64,000 nt of DNA, from the NCBI RefSeq assembly GCF_030412965.1, contig NZ_JAUHJQ010000003.1, positions 1-64,000 on the forward strand, in the 5' to 3' direction. How positions within the stretch are numbered: the first letter of the stretch is position 1; each line of letters starts with the position of its first letter. The notes beneath the pieces were generated by a model, which was not told where the DNA came from, did no database searches, and saw only the letters and a program-made list of their open reading frames with translations. The stretch comes from Nocardioides oceani. GTDB lineage: Bacteria; Actinomycetota; Actinomycetes; Propionibacteriales; Nocardioidaceae. The position numbers and the translations under genes are program-made. Below are positions 49,830 to 58,293 of the stretch, piece by piece.

Positions 49830-50729
49830 TCAGCGCCCCGCGGACTCGCGGTCCTCGGCGAGCGCCGCCTCGACGGCCTCGGCGTAGGTGAGCGGCTCGC
49901 CGGGGACGAGCTCGCGGATGGCGGGATCGGTGACGACGACCTCGTTGCCCATCGACTCGATGAGGTTCGCGGCGGTGGTGGCGTCGACGCCGGTGACGAG
50001 CTTGATCCAGTACTGCGACAGGATCGGCGTGCCGAGCGGAACGTGGATGATCGGCAGCCGCCGCCCGTGCATGACCGACCCGGCCTGGGCCAGCATCTCG
50101 GCGTACGTCAGCTGGTCTCCGCCGCCGATCTCGAAGACCCGGCCGAACGCCTCCGGCACGTCGACCACGCCGGCGAGGTAGCGGACCACGTCCGCGATCG
50201 CGATCGGCTGGGTCCGGGTGGAGGCCCACCGGGGGACGACCATCGCGGGGAGGTTCTTGACCAGCCGCCGCGTCATCTCCCACGAGATCCCGCCCGAGCC
50301 GACGACGATCGCGGCCCGCAGCACGGTCACCGGCACGCCCGCCTCGGCGAGCAGCCGCTCCACCTCGCGCCGGGAGCGCAGGTGCGCGGAGAGCTCCTCG
50401 TCCTCCGAGCCGAGCCCGCCGAGGTAGACGATCTGCCTCACGCCGCTCGCCGCCGCGGCCAGGCCGAAGCCCCGGGCGGCGTCGGCGTCCTTGCGCTCGA
50501 AGTCGTCGTCGTCGAGGGAGTGCACGAGGTAGACCGCGACGTCGACGCCGGTCATCGCCTCGCCGAGCGTGCCCGGGTCGTGCACGTCGCCGAAGACGGC
50601 GTCGCCCGGGCCGTCGTAGTCGTCGGGGCGACGGGTCATCGCCCGCACCGTGTGCCCCCGGTCGAGCAGCTCGGGGACCAGCCGGGCGCCGACGAAGCCG
50701 GTCGCGCCCGTGACGAGGACGGAGGTCAT
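49830..50729 (-). CDS. NAD(P)-binding atypical SDR family protein
   Basis: This 299-aa protein has the Rossmann start MTSVLVTGATGFVGARLVPE, an early VYLVHSLDDDDFERKDADAA stretch, IVYLGGLGSEDEELSAHLRS and RTQPIAIADVVRYLAGVVD. It fits the atypical SDR/NmrA-like group lacking a classical YxxxK site, which often act as redox sensors or epimerase-like enzymes. It lies 36 nt downstream of the MerR gene on the same strand, so co-transcription is likely. Confidence 0.86.
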   Translation of the reverse strand: MTSVLVTGATGFVGARLVPELLDRGHTVRAMTRRPDDYDGPGDAVFGDVHDPGTLGEAMTGVDVAVYLVHSLDDDDFERKDADAARGFGLAAAASGVRQIVYLGGLGSEDEELSAHLRSRREVERLLAEAGVPVTVLRAAIVVGSGGISWEMTRRLVKNLPAMVVPRWASTRTQPIAIADVVRYLAGVVDVPEAFGRVFEIGGGDQLTYAEMLAQAGSVMHGRRLPIIHVPLGTPILSQYWIKLVTGVDATTAANLIESMGNEVVVTDPAIRELVPGEPLTYAEAVEAALAEDRESAGR

Positions 50730-50765
50730 GCGGCCACCCTAGGGACGCGACCCTAGGACGGTGGC

Positions 50766-51509
50766 TCAGGACTTGCGGCCGGCCCGGGCTGCGATGCGCG
50801 CCCGGCGGTCCTCGTCCATCGCTGCCTCGTACGCCGCGACCAGGCTGGCGATCGAGAGCGGCTTGAGCCGCTCGACGACCTGCTGGATCCGCTCGGGCGG
50901 CGCGCCGGCCTCCTTGTACGCCGGCCACACCATGGTCCGGAACAGCTCGTTGAGCTCCTGGGCGATCTGCCGACCGTGCGCGGCGTACACCTCGCCCGCC
51001 GCGACCGCCGCCTCCGTGGGGAACCCGAGGTCGACCAGCCCGAGCCCCACCTGCAGCTGCGAGGCGGCCACCTCGAACCGCCCGCGCCGCGGCCGACGCA
51101 CGATCCCGAGCGCCTCCAGCGTGGCGAGCTCGTCGTCGGCCAGGGACCGCCCGGCGCGGCGCTCCAGCTCGGCGCGCGACATCTCCACCGGCACGTCGGC
51201 CTGCCACGGCGCGAGCATCGCGCGGTGCAGCGCGATGTCCTCGGGGGCGGCGGCGTCTGGGATGCCGGCGAGGTACTTCTCGATCGCGGCCAGCGTGAAC
51301 CCGTGGCCCTGCAGCTCGCGCACCAGCTCCAGCCGAGCGACGTGGTCGGGGGTGTAGTAGCCGCTGCGCCCACGCCGGATCGGCGGCGGCACCAGGCCCT
51401 TGGTCGTGTAGAAGCGGACGTTGCGCACGCTCATGCCGACCCGGCTCGTGAGCTCGTCGAGCGTCAGGAGCTCGCGCGCGGCCTCCAGCCGCTCCTCCGT
51501 CTGCGTCAC
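50766..51509 (-). CDS. MerR-family regulator, probable regulator of fadAB
   Basis: This 247-aa protein has an N-terminal MerR domain ([40 protein letters not shown]) and a long C-terminal helical domain (from about 110) with no Cys metal site. I start it at GTG 51509, which has GAGAGGAG 5 nt upstream; a longer start is less likely. It is divergent from the thiolase gene, and a perfect palindrome (51556-51574) lies between them. Regulation of beta-oxidation by an acyl-CoA-type ligand is inferred. Confidence 0.88.
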   Translation of the reverse strand: MTQTEERLEAARELLTLDELTSRVGMSVRNVRFYTTKGLVPPPIRRGRSGYYTPDHVARLELVRELQGHGFTLAAIEKYLAGIPDAAAPEDIALHRAMLAPWQADVPVEMSRAELERRAGRSLADDELATLEALGIVRRPRRGRFEVAASQLQVGLGLVDLGFPTEAAVAAGEVYAAHGRQIAQELNELFRTMVWPAYKEAGAPPERIQQVVERLKPLSIASLVAAYEAAMDEDRRARIAARAGRKS

Positions 51510-51555
51510 GTCCACTCCTCTCGTGAGCCAGACCACAACCGACCCGCTCTTGACC

Positions 51556-51574
51556 GTGACACCAATAGTGTCAC
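51556..51574. promoter_or_regulatory. GTGACAC-N5-GTGTCAC operator between merR and fadA
   Basis: A perfect 7-bp inverted repeat with a CAATA spacer follows TTGACC (51550-51555) and overlaps CACAAT (51572-51577), which could be the -35 and -10 of the fadA promoter. MerR proteins bind such sites between these elements. Confidence 0.65.
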
Positions 51575-51621
51575 AATCGGGGGACCACCATCACAGACGC
51601 ACCACTGACGCTAGGACGGTC

Positions 51622-52833
51622 ATGGCAGAAGCATTCGTGTACGACCACATTCGTACGCCGCGTGGCAAGGGCAAGGCGGCCGGCTCGCTGCACGAGGTCA
51701 AGCCGGTCGACCTCGTGGTCGGCCTGCTGGACGAGATCAAGGACCGCAACCCCTCCCTGGACCCGGCCCGCGTCGACGACGTGGTGCTCGGTGTCGTCTC
51801 GCCGGTCGGCGACCAGGGCGGCGACATCGCCAAGACGGCCGCGCTCGCCGCGGGCTACCCCGACACCGTCGCGGGCGTCCAGCTCAACCGCTTCTGCGCC
51901 TCGGGTCTCGAGGCCGTCAACCAGGCCGCGGGTCGCGTCCGCTCCGGCTTCGAGGACCTCATCCTCGCCGGCGGCGTGGAGTCGATGAGCCGCGTCCCGA
52001 TGGGCTCCGACGGCGGCGCCTGGGCCTCCGACCCGGCCACCGCGCTCACGACCGGCTTCGTGCCGCAGGGCATCGGCGCCGACCTCATCGCCACCATCGA
52101 GGGCTTCAGCCGCGAGGACGTCGACGCGTTCGCCGCCGAGTCCAACCACCGTGCCGCGAAGGCGTGGGCCAACGGCTACTTCGCCGACTCCGTCATCCCG
52201 GTCCGCGACATCAACGGGCTGGCCGTCCTGGACCGCGACGAGCTGATCCGCCCCGACACGAGCGTCGAGAGCCTCGCGGGCCTCAAGCCGTCGTTCGCGC
52301 AGATCGGTGCGGACGCGGGCTTCGACGACGTGGCGCTCGAGAAGTACCACTGGGTCGAGAAGATCAACCACGTCCACCACGCCGGCAACTCCTCGGGCAT
52401 CGTCGACGGCGCCGCGATCATGGCGATCGGCAGCGAGCAGGTCGGCACCGACCTCGGCCTGACCCCCCGCGCGCGGATCATCTCCACCGCGGTCTCGGGC
52501 GCCGACCCGACGATCATGCTCACCGGCCCGGCGCCGGCGGCCCGCAAGGCGCTCGCCAAGGCCGGCCTCGAGGTCGGCGACATCGACCTCTTCGAGATCA
52601 ACGAGGCGTTCGCCGCCGTCGCGCTCCGCTTCATGCGCGACATGGGGATCAACGACGAGATCACCAACGTCAACGGCGGCGCGATCGCGATGGGCCACCC
52701 GCTCGGTGCGACCGGCGCGATCATCCTCGGCACGCTCATCGACGAGCTCAAGCGCCGCGACCTGCGCCGCGGCCTCGCCACGCTCTGCGTCGGCGGCGGC
52801 ATGGGCATCGCGACGATCGTCGAGGTCGTCTGA
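51622..52833 (+). CDS. fadA: Acetyl-CoA C-acyltransferase (thiolase)
   Basis: This 403-aa thiolase performs the last step of beta-oxidation. The nucleophile Cys92 is in [12 protein letters not shown], and His359 ([14 protein letters not shown]) and Cys389 (TLCVGGGMG) complete the site. The [18 protein letters not shown] and [12 protein letters not shown] blocks are also present. It forms a pair with the fadB-type gene that follows, although 172 nt including a repeat (52861-52920) separate them. Divergent merR probably controls it. Confidence 0.94.
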   Translation: MAEAFVYDHIRTPRGKGKAAGSLHEVKPVDLVVGLLDEIKDRNPSLDPARVDDVVLGVVSPVGDQGGDIAKTAALAAGYPDTVAGVQLNRFCASGLEAVNQAAGRVRSGFEDLILAGGVESMSRVPMGSDGGAWASDPATALTTGFVPQGIGADLIATIEGFSREDVDAFAAESNHRAAKAWANGYFADSVIPVRDINGLAVLDRDELIRPDTSVESLAGLKPSFAQIGADAGFDDVALEKYHWVEKINHVHHAGNSSGIVDGAAIMAIGSEQVGTDLGLTPRARIISTAVSGADPTIMLTGPAPAARKALAKAGLEVGDIDLFEINEAFAAVALRFMRDMGINDEITNVNGGAIAMGHPLGATGAIILGTLIDELKRRDLRRGLATLCVGGGMGIATIVEVV

Positions 52834-52860
52834 CCGAGGGACGAGGCCAGGCGACCTGAT

Positions 52861-52920
52861 GGTGGTCGAGCAAGCGGCACGGCTGAGGAACGAAGCCGTG
52901 ACCCGCGTGTCGAGACCCAG
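52861..52920. repeat. Intergenic repeat between fadA and fadB
   Basis: The stretch GGTGGTCGAGCAAGCGGCAC to CGAGACCCAG contains a CACGGCT/AGCCGTG hairpin (52878-52900) around GAGGAACGA. I recall similar GGTCGAG...CGAGACC elements between genes in Nocardioides-like genomes. Here it interrupts an otherwise compact operon and could dampen transcription or stabilise the upstream mRNA. Confidence 0.55.
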
Positions 52921-53005
52921 CGAGCCGACCGCCCACCTCGAGCACTGACGAGCGCCCCGCGCCGTACCCCAGACACCGATCGCACCTGAACGAACAGGAC
53001 CCCGA

Positions 53006-55219
53006 ATGACCACCAGCACCACCGAGCAGACCGCCGTCCGCTACGAGCGCGACGAGGACGGCATCGTCACCCTGACCCTCGACGACCCGAACCAGTCGGC
53101 GAACACCATGAACGACCTCTACATCTCCTCGATGCGGGACGCGATCGAGCGCCTGTACGCCGAGGAGGCCGACGTGACCGGCGTCGTCGTCGCGAGCGCG
53201 AAGAAGACCTTCTTCGCCGGCGGCGACCTGAAGAAGATGGTGACCGCGACCCGCGAGGACGCCGCGGACGTCTTCGCGATGGCCGAGGGCGTCAAGGCCG
53301 CCCTGCGCAAGCTCGAGCTGTTCCCGAAGCCGGTCGTGGCCGCGATCAACGGCGCCGCCCTCGGCGGTGGCCTCGAGATCTGCCTGGCCACCAACCACCG
53401 CATCGCCGTGGACTCCCCCTCGGTCGTCGTGGGCCTGCCCGAGGTCAGCCTCGGCCTGCTCCCCGGCGGCGGCGGCGTGACCCGCATCGTGCGGATGTTC
53501 GGCCTGCAGGAGGGCCTGATGGGCTTCCTGCTGGAGGGCAAGCAGTTCAAGGCCGCCCAGGCCAAGGAGAAGGGCCTGGTCGACGAGCTGGTCGCCACCC
53601 GCGAGGAGCTCGTGCCCGCCGCGAAGGCGTGGATCAAGGCCAACCCCGAGGCCAGCAAGAACCCGTGGGACGCCCCGGGCTACAAGATGCCCGGCGGCAC
53701 CCCGAAGTCCCCGGCGCTGGCCGGCTTCCTGCCGGCGTTCCCGGCGCTGCTGCGCAAGCAGACCAAGGGTGCGGTCTACCCCGCCGCCCGGGCGATCCTG
53801 TCCGCGGCCGTCGAGGGCGCGCAGGTCGACTTCGACACCGCCTCGCGGATCGAGTCGCGCTACCTGACCAACCTCGTGGTCAACCAGGGCTCGAAGAACA
53901 TGATCCAGGCGTTCTTCACCGACCTGCAGGCCATCAAGTCCGGCTCGCTGCGCCCGCAGGGCATCGAGCCGTGGAAGGCCACCAAGGTCGGCGTCCTCGG
54001 CGCCGGCATGATGGGTGCGGGCATCGCCTACGTGTGCGCCCGCGCCGGCATGCAGGTCGTGCTCAAGGACGTCTCGGCCGAGAACGCCGCCAAGGGCAAG
54101 GCGTACTCCGAGAAGATCAACGCCAAGGCCGTCTCCCGCGGGAAGCTCACCGAGGAGAAGTCCGCGGAGATGCTCGAGCGGATCACCGCCACCGGCGACC
54201 CCGCCGACCTCGCCGGCTGCGACCTGGTCATCGAGGCCGTCTTCGAGGACCCGTCCCTCAAGGCCAAGGTCTTCGCCGAGGTGGCGCCGTACGTCAACGA
54301 CGACGCGCTGCTGTGCTCCAACACCTCGACGCTGCCGATCACCGAGCTGGCCCAGGGCGTCGACCGCCCGAAGGACTTCATCGGCCTGCACTTCTTCAGC
54401 CCGGTCGACAAGATGCCGCTGGTCGAGATCATCAAGGGCGCCGAGACCTCCGACGTCGCGCTGGCCAAGGCCTACGACGTGGTGCAGCAGATCAAGAAGA
54501 CCCCGATCGTCGTCAACGACAGCCGCGGCTTCTACACCTCCCGCGTCATCGGCTTCATGGTCAACGAGGGCATGGCGATGCTCGCCGAGGGCGTCCACCC
54601 CTGGACCATCGAGCGCGCCACCACCCAGGCCGGCTACCCGGCCCCGGTGCTGCAGCTCTCCGACGAGCTCAACCTCGAGCTGATGGCCAAGATCGCCAAG
54701 GCCACCCGCGAGGCCGCCGAGCGCGACGGGCTCGACCTGGCCGAGCACCCGGGCACCGCGGTCGTCGACCGGATGCTCGAGGCCGGCCGTCCGGGCCGCC
54801 TGCGCGGCGCGGGCTTCTACGACTACGACGAGGCCGGCAAGCGCCAGTCGCTCTGGTCGGGCCTCTCCGAGCTCTTCCCGCTCGCCGAGCAGCAGCCGTC
54901 CATCCAGGACTGCAAGGACCGGATGCTGTTCGCCGAGGCGCTCGAGACCGCGAAGTGCTTCGAGGAGGGCGTCATCACCTCGGCGGCCGCCGCGAACATC
55001 GGCTCGATCATGGGCATCGGCTTCCCCCCGATGACCGGTGGTGCCGCGCAGTTCATGACCGGTTACCAGGCGCCGGCTGCATCCGGGGCCGACGGCGAGA
55101 TCGGCCTCGCGGCGTTCGTCGCGCGCGCCGACGAGCTGGCCGAGGCGTACGGCGACCGCTTCCGACCCACGCAGTACCTGCGCGACCTCGCGGCCTCGGG
55201 CGGTTCCTTCCCCGCCTGA
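53006..55219 (+). CDS. fadB: Fatty-acid oxidation multifunctional protein (enoyl-CoA hydratase / 3-hydroxyacyl-CoA dehydrogenase)
   Basis: This 737-aa protein has an N-terminal crotonase domain (about 1-190: VASAKKTFFAGGDLKKMV and INGAALGGGLEICLATNHRI, with LGLLPGGGG), then an NAD domain (VGVLGAGMMGAGIAYVCARA, about 329-348; SNTSTLP; HFFSPVDKMPLVEII) and the C-terminal dehydrogenase domains. It catalyses the second and third steps of beta-oxidation in complex with FadA. Length and order match the trifunctional alpha subunit. A strong terminator follows. Confidence 0.95.
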   Translation: MTTSTTEQTAVRYERDEDGIVTLTLDDPNQSANTMNDLYISSMRDAIERLYAEEADVTGVVVASAKKTFFAGGDLKKMVTATREDAADVFAMAEGVKAALRKLELFPKPVVAAINGAALGGGLEICLATNHRIAVDSPSVVVGLPEVSLGLLPGGGGVTRIVRMFGLQEGLMGFLLEGKQFKAAQAKEKGLVDELVATREELVPAAKAWIKANPEASKNPWDAPGYKMPGGTPKSPALAGFLPAFPALLRKQTKGAVYPAARAILSAAVEGAQVDFDTASRIESRYLTNLVVNQGSKNMIQAFFTDLQAIKSGSLRPQGIEPWKATKVGVLGAGMMGAGIAYVCARAGMQVVLKDVSAENAAKGKAYSEKINAKAVSRGKLTEEKSAEMLERITATGDPADLAGCDLVIEAVFEDPSLKAKVFAEVAPYVNDDALLCSNTSTLPITELAQGVDRPKDFIGLHFFSPVDKMPLVEIIKGAETSDVALAKAYDVVQQIKKTPIVVNDSRGFYTSRVIGFMVNEGMAMLAEGVHPWTIERATTQAGYPAPVLQLSDELNLELMAKIAKATREAAERDGLDLAEHPGTAVVDRMLEAGRPGRLRGAGFYDYDEAGKRQSLWSGLSELFPLAEQQPSIQDCKDRMLFAEALETAKCFEEGVITSAAAANIGSIMGIGFPPMTGGAAQFMTGYQAPAASGADGEIGLAAFVARADELAEAYGDRFRPTQYLRDLAASGGSFPA

Positions 55220-55231
55220 GCCACCGCTGAC

Positions 55232-55271
55232 GTCATGCGGAGGGAGCACCCCCTCGCTCCCTCCGCATGAC
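55232..55271 (+). terminator. 16-bp perfect hairpin after fadB
   Basis: GTCATGCGGAGGGAGC (55232-55247) pairs perfectly with GCTCCCTCCGCATGAC (55256-55271) around an 8-nt loop, 13 nt after the fadB stop. It is the strongest terminator-like stem in the window, although no U-tract follows. Confidence 0.8.
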
Positions 55272-55307
55272 GCAACCTCCGCATGACGCGACCTTCGCGT
55301 GACGCAA
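55260..55307. repeat. 16-bp tandem repeat, three units
   Basis: CCTCCGCATGACGCAA (55260-55275), CCTCCGCATGACGCGA (55276-55291) and CCTTCGCGTGACGCAA (55292-55307) follow one another. The first unit overlaps the right arm of the terminator, so the repeats appear to be partial duplications of that arm. Confidence 0.75.
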
Positions 55308-55346
55308 GGCGGGGACGGCGCGCACGGCGCGGGTGACAATGGTCCG

Positions 55347-56078
55347 GTGACCCCTCCCCCCAGCGGCCACCCGGTCGAGGTGCGCGACCTCCACGTCCGC
55401 TTCGGCGAGGTCGAGGCCGTGACGGGTGTCGACCTCGTCGCCGAGGCCGGCCACGCGACCGCGCTGCTCGGCCGCAACGGCGCCGGCAAGTCCACGACGA
55501 TGCGCGTGCTGGCCGGCGTGGTGCCGCCGACGTCGGGCTCGGTGAGCGTGGCGGGCCACGACGTGCGCCGCGACCCGCTGGCGGTCAAGCGCGCGGTCGG
55601 CTACTGCCCCGACGTCGGCGGGCTCGTGCCGCGCGCCACCCCCTGGGAGCACCTGCAGCTCTCGGCCCGCCTGCGCCGCCTCGACCGGACCGAACCGGCC
55701 TGGGAGCAGCGCGCCCGCGACCTCCTCGAGCGCTTCGAGCTCGGCGACGTCGCGCACCGGGTGACCGCGGGCTTCTCCCACGGGATGGGCCGCCGGCTCT
55801 CCGTGGTGCTCGCCGTCCTGCACCAGCCGGTGGTGCTGCTGCTCGACGAACCGTTCGACGGCGTCGACCCGATCGGGGTCGAGGCGACGATGGCCGCGAT
55901 CGACGACGCCCGCGCGCGCGGCGCGTGCGTGCTCGTCTCCACCCACCTGCGCGAGCTCGCGGTCGAGGCGTGCAGCACGGTCACCGTCCTGCGCGGCGGC
56001 GCCCGCGTCGCCACCGCGTCCGCCAGCGACATGGCCGGCGAGGAGGGCGCGCGTGCCTACCGCGGCCTCCTGGACTAG
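55347..56078 (+). CDS. ABC transporter ATP-binding protein (exporter type)
   Basis: This 243-aa ATPase has Walker A LLGRNGAGKST (about 44-54), a degenerate signature VTAGFSHGMGRRLSVVLAV (FSHGMGRR for LSGGQ), and Walker B VVLLLDEPFDGVDPIGVEA. The H loop is STHLREL. The pattern is that of ABC-2 type exporters. GACAAT lies 6 nt before the GTG at 55347, so a leaderless start is chosen over upstream GTG/ATG codons. It overlaps the permease gene by 26 nt. Confidence 0.9.
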   Translation: MTPPPSGHPVEVRDLHVRFGEVEAVTGVDLVAEAGHATALLGRNGAGKSTTMRVLAGVVPPTSGSVSVAGHDVRRDPLAVKRAVGYCPDVGGLVPRATPWEHLQLSARLRRLDRTEPAWEQRARDLLERFELGDVAHRVTAGFSHGMGRRLSVVLAVLHQPVVLLLDEPFDGVDPIGVEATMAAIDDARARGACVLVSTHLRELAVEACSTVTVLRGGARVATASASDMAGEEGARAYRGLLD

Positions 56079-57597
56079 CGCTCCGAGCGGCGGCCTGCGG
56101 GAGGCGCGACGGGCGGTCGCCGACGTCGGCCACCTGGTGCGCTTCCGCGCTGCGACGGTACGTCGCCGGGACTCGGCCGGCTGGTTCCTGCTCGGGTTCG
56201 TGGTGCTGACGACCGCGGCGGCCGTCGTGCCGGCGTACACCCCGGGCGCCGGCGGCGACGGCCGCGCCTTCGAGCTGCTCCTGCTGCTGCCGACGGCGTT
56301 CGCCGGCTTCCTCGGCCTGGCCGTCGTCTCGGCCGTCGCGTCGGGTGGTGGGCGCGAGCTCCTCGACCGCGACCCGGCGACGGTCCTGCCGGTCAGCCCC
56401 ACGACCGACCACCTCGGCGCGCTCGTGCTCGCCCCGCTGAACATCGCGTGGCTGCTGCAGGCCTGGACCCTCCTCGGGACCGCGGCGTACGCCCTCGGTC
56501 CCTCCGGCCTGGCCGCCGCCCAGGTCGTCGTGCTGCTCTGGCTGGCGACCGCGACGGCGATCGCGCAGGTCGTCGCGTGGACCTTCGAGGGCGTGCGCCG
56601 CGGCCACCACGGCATCGCGGGCGTCCGGCTGCTCACCCTCGGCCTGCTGGGGCTGGCGCTCGGACTCCAGATGGCCGACCTGTTGGTCTCCCTCCTGGAC
56701 CGGCTGCCCACGCGGCGGCTCGTGCTCGGCATGCTCGGCGGGTTCGGCTGGACGTGGGCCGCGACGGTGGCCGCGCTGCTCGTCGTGCTCCTCTGCGCGG
56801 TCGCCCTGGGCGCCGTGCCCGCCCACATCGCCGCCCGTCGTACGCCGCGCGACGAGCTCCGCGTCGAGTCCGGGCGGTACGCCGCCCGCCGGCTGCCCGG
56901 CTCGGACCTGGCCGCCCTGGTGCGCACCGACCGCGGGTCGGTGTGGCGCGCGGTCCCGATGCGCCGCGGCATCGCCGTGCTGGCCATCGGGCCGGGCGCG
57001 GTCGCGCTCCTCGGCGGGCTGCCGTGGGAGACGATGACCGTGCTGCCCGGCCTCGTCGCCTCCGGTGGGGCGCTGTTATTCGGCGTGAACGCCTGGTGCC
57101 TCGACGCCCGCGGCGGGCTGTGGCGCGAGAGCCTGCCGGTGGCGCCCGGGACGGTGTTCGCGGCCCGGGCGTGGGTGCTGACCGAGTTCCTGCTCGTGGC
57201 CTCGGCGGTGACCGTCCTGCTGGCGGCCGTGCGGGCCGGCGTGCCGTCGGTCGCCGAGCTGACCGCGCTGACCTGCACCGTCGTCGTGGTGACCGTGCAG
57301 GTCGTCGCCGCGGGGATGCGCTGGTCGGCCCAGCGGCCCTACGCCGTCGACCTCCGCTCGGCCCGGGCCACCCCGGCCCCGCCGCTGACGATGGTCGGCT
57401 ACTCGACCCGGCTCGCGGTCTCCACGACCCTCACCGGCCTGGTGTTCTCCGGCCTGGCCCGCGTGCCGGCGTGGGAGGTCTCGGTCCTCGTCGCCGTGCC
57501 GTTCCTGTGCTGGTCGCTCGCCCGGCTCGTGCGCGCCCACGTCCGCTGGGCCGATCCCGTCGACCGGGCGCGCGTCGTCATGACGGTCGCGGGGTGA
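56053..57597 (+). CDS. ABC-2 type exporter permease
   Basis: This 514-aa protein has about ten to twelve hydrophobic segments (for example SAGWFLLGFVVLTTAAAVVP, FELLLLLPTAFAGFLGLAVV) and no soluble domain. It is the membrane partner of the ATPase upstream, with which it overlaps by 26 nt. The substrate is unknown; no accessory gene is attached. It is followed by two dispersed repeats. Confidence 0.85.
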   Translation: MPTAASWTSAPSGGLREARRAVADVGHLVRFRAATVRRRDSAGWFLLGFVVLTTAAAVVPAYTPGAGGDGRAFELLLLLPTAFAGFLGLAVVSAVASGGGRELLDRDPATVLPVSPTTDHLGALVLAPLNIAWLLQAWTLLGTAAYALGPSGLAAAQVVVLLWLATATAIAQVVAWTFEGVRRGHHGIAGVRLLTLGLLGLALGLQMADLLVSLLDRLPTRRLVLGMLGGFGWTWAATVAALLVVLLCAVALGAVPAHIAARRTPRDELRVESGRYAARRLPGSDLAALVRTDRGSVWRAVPMRRGIAVLAIGPGAVALLGGLPWETMTVLPGLVASGGALLFGVNAWCLDARGGLWRESLPVAPGTVFAARAWVLTEFLLVASAVTVLLAAVRAGVPSVAELTALTCTVVVVTVQVVAAGMRWSAQRPYAVDLRSARATPAPPLTMVGYSTRLAVSTTLTGLVFSGLARVPAWEVSVLVAVPFLCWSLARLVRAHVRWADPVDRARVVMTVAG

Positions 57598-57605
57598 CCG
57601 GAGGG

Positions 57606-57671
57606 GTGTCCAGCGACCACAGGGTCGCCGCACAGCGCGCCGGAGGCGTGTGAAGCGACAACAGGGTCGCT
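57606..57671. repeat. Two direct copies of the AGCGAC...GGTCGCT hairpin repeat
   Basis: GTGTCCAGCGACCACAGGGT plus CGCC (57606-57629) and GTGTGAAGCGACAACAGGGT plus CGCT (57648-57671) are copies of the unit seen at 10937-10996. Each contains AGCGAC and GTCGC arms. They lie after the exporter stop and before the convergent lipoprotein stop at 57693. Confidence 0.7.
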
Positions 57672-57692
57672 TGAGTGGGGGCGTCCGCGCCC

Positions 57693-58253
57693 TCAGCCCG
57701 GGTTCGCGGCCGTCGAGCACTCGGCCTGGGCGCGGCTGAGGGCAGCGACGGCGTCGGAGTCCCAGTCGCCGCCGAGCGCGGCGACGAGGGCGGCGCGGAC
57801 GACCTCGAGGTCGATCTCCTCGCGCAGGCACGCGGCGTACTCCCGCCAGTCGACCGTGCCCTTGGTGACGGCGACCTGGGCCCGCGCGGACTCCTCGAAG
57901 TAGTCGACGCAGGCGAACGTCGCGCCGATCCAGTCACCGGCGGTCTCCGGCTCGAGCAGGGGGAGGTCGGTGACGACGGCGCCGTCGACGACCACGCCGA
58001 CCTCCTCGAGCTCGCCCGGGGCGATCCGCTCGAGCAGGGCGTCGGCGAAGCACTCGCCGTCGGCGGTGTCCTGCGCGCGCGGGTGGTCGCCGGCGTACAG
58101 CGCGACCAGCCCCTCCCGCACCTCCGGCGAGACGCCCTCCGACGAGCCACTCTCCGACGCTCCGCCCGACGCGCCCTCCGTAGGCTGGGCGTCCCCCGTG
58201 CAGGCGGCGAGCGGCAGGACCAGCAGGACGACGGGGATGACTGTGCGCAGCAC
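57693..58253 (-). CDS. Lipoprotein of unknown function
   Basis: This 186-aa protein has a lipoprotein signal (MLRTVIPVVLLVLPLAACTG, Cys18) and a Ser/Gly/Glu-rich linker (EGASGGASESGSSEGVS). The folded part contains four Cys residues (GECFADALL, FACVDYF, AACLREEI, QAECSTAA), likely two disulfides, and is acidic and helical. It should sit on the outer face of the membrane. It is divergent from the ACAD operon with 40 nt between. No family was recognised. Confidence 0.8.
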   Translation of the reverse strand: MLRTVIPVVLLVLPLAACTGDAQPTEGASGGASESGSSEGVSPEVREGLVALYAGDHPRAQDTADGECFADALLERIAPGELEEVGVVVDGAVVTDLPLLEPETAGDWIGATFACVDYFEESARAQVAVTKGTVDWREYAACLREEIDLEVVRAALVAALGGDWDSDAVAALSRAQAECSTAANPG

Positions 58254-58280
58254 CCGGTGAGTCTCCCATCACCTGCTGGT

Positions 58281-58286
58281 TAGGGT
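58281..58286 (+). promoter_or_regulatory. -10 box for the ACAD10/11-like operon
   Basis: TAGGGT lies 7 nt before the ATG at 58294, with no Shine-Dalgarno in between, so the operon mRNA is probably leaderless. Confidence 0.5.
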
Positions 58287-58293
58287 GCGCGAC

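Noticed and set aside
52748..55588. A 946-codon minus-strand frame
   Set aside because: It is antisense to fadB, whose protein domains are unambiguous; the translation is Asp/Leu/Gly-rich shadow sequence.
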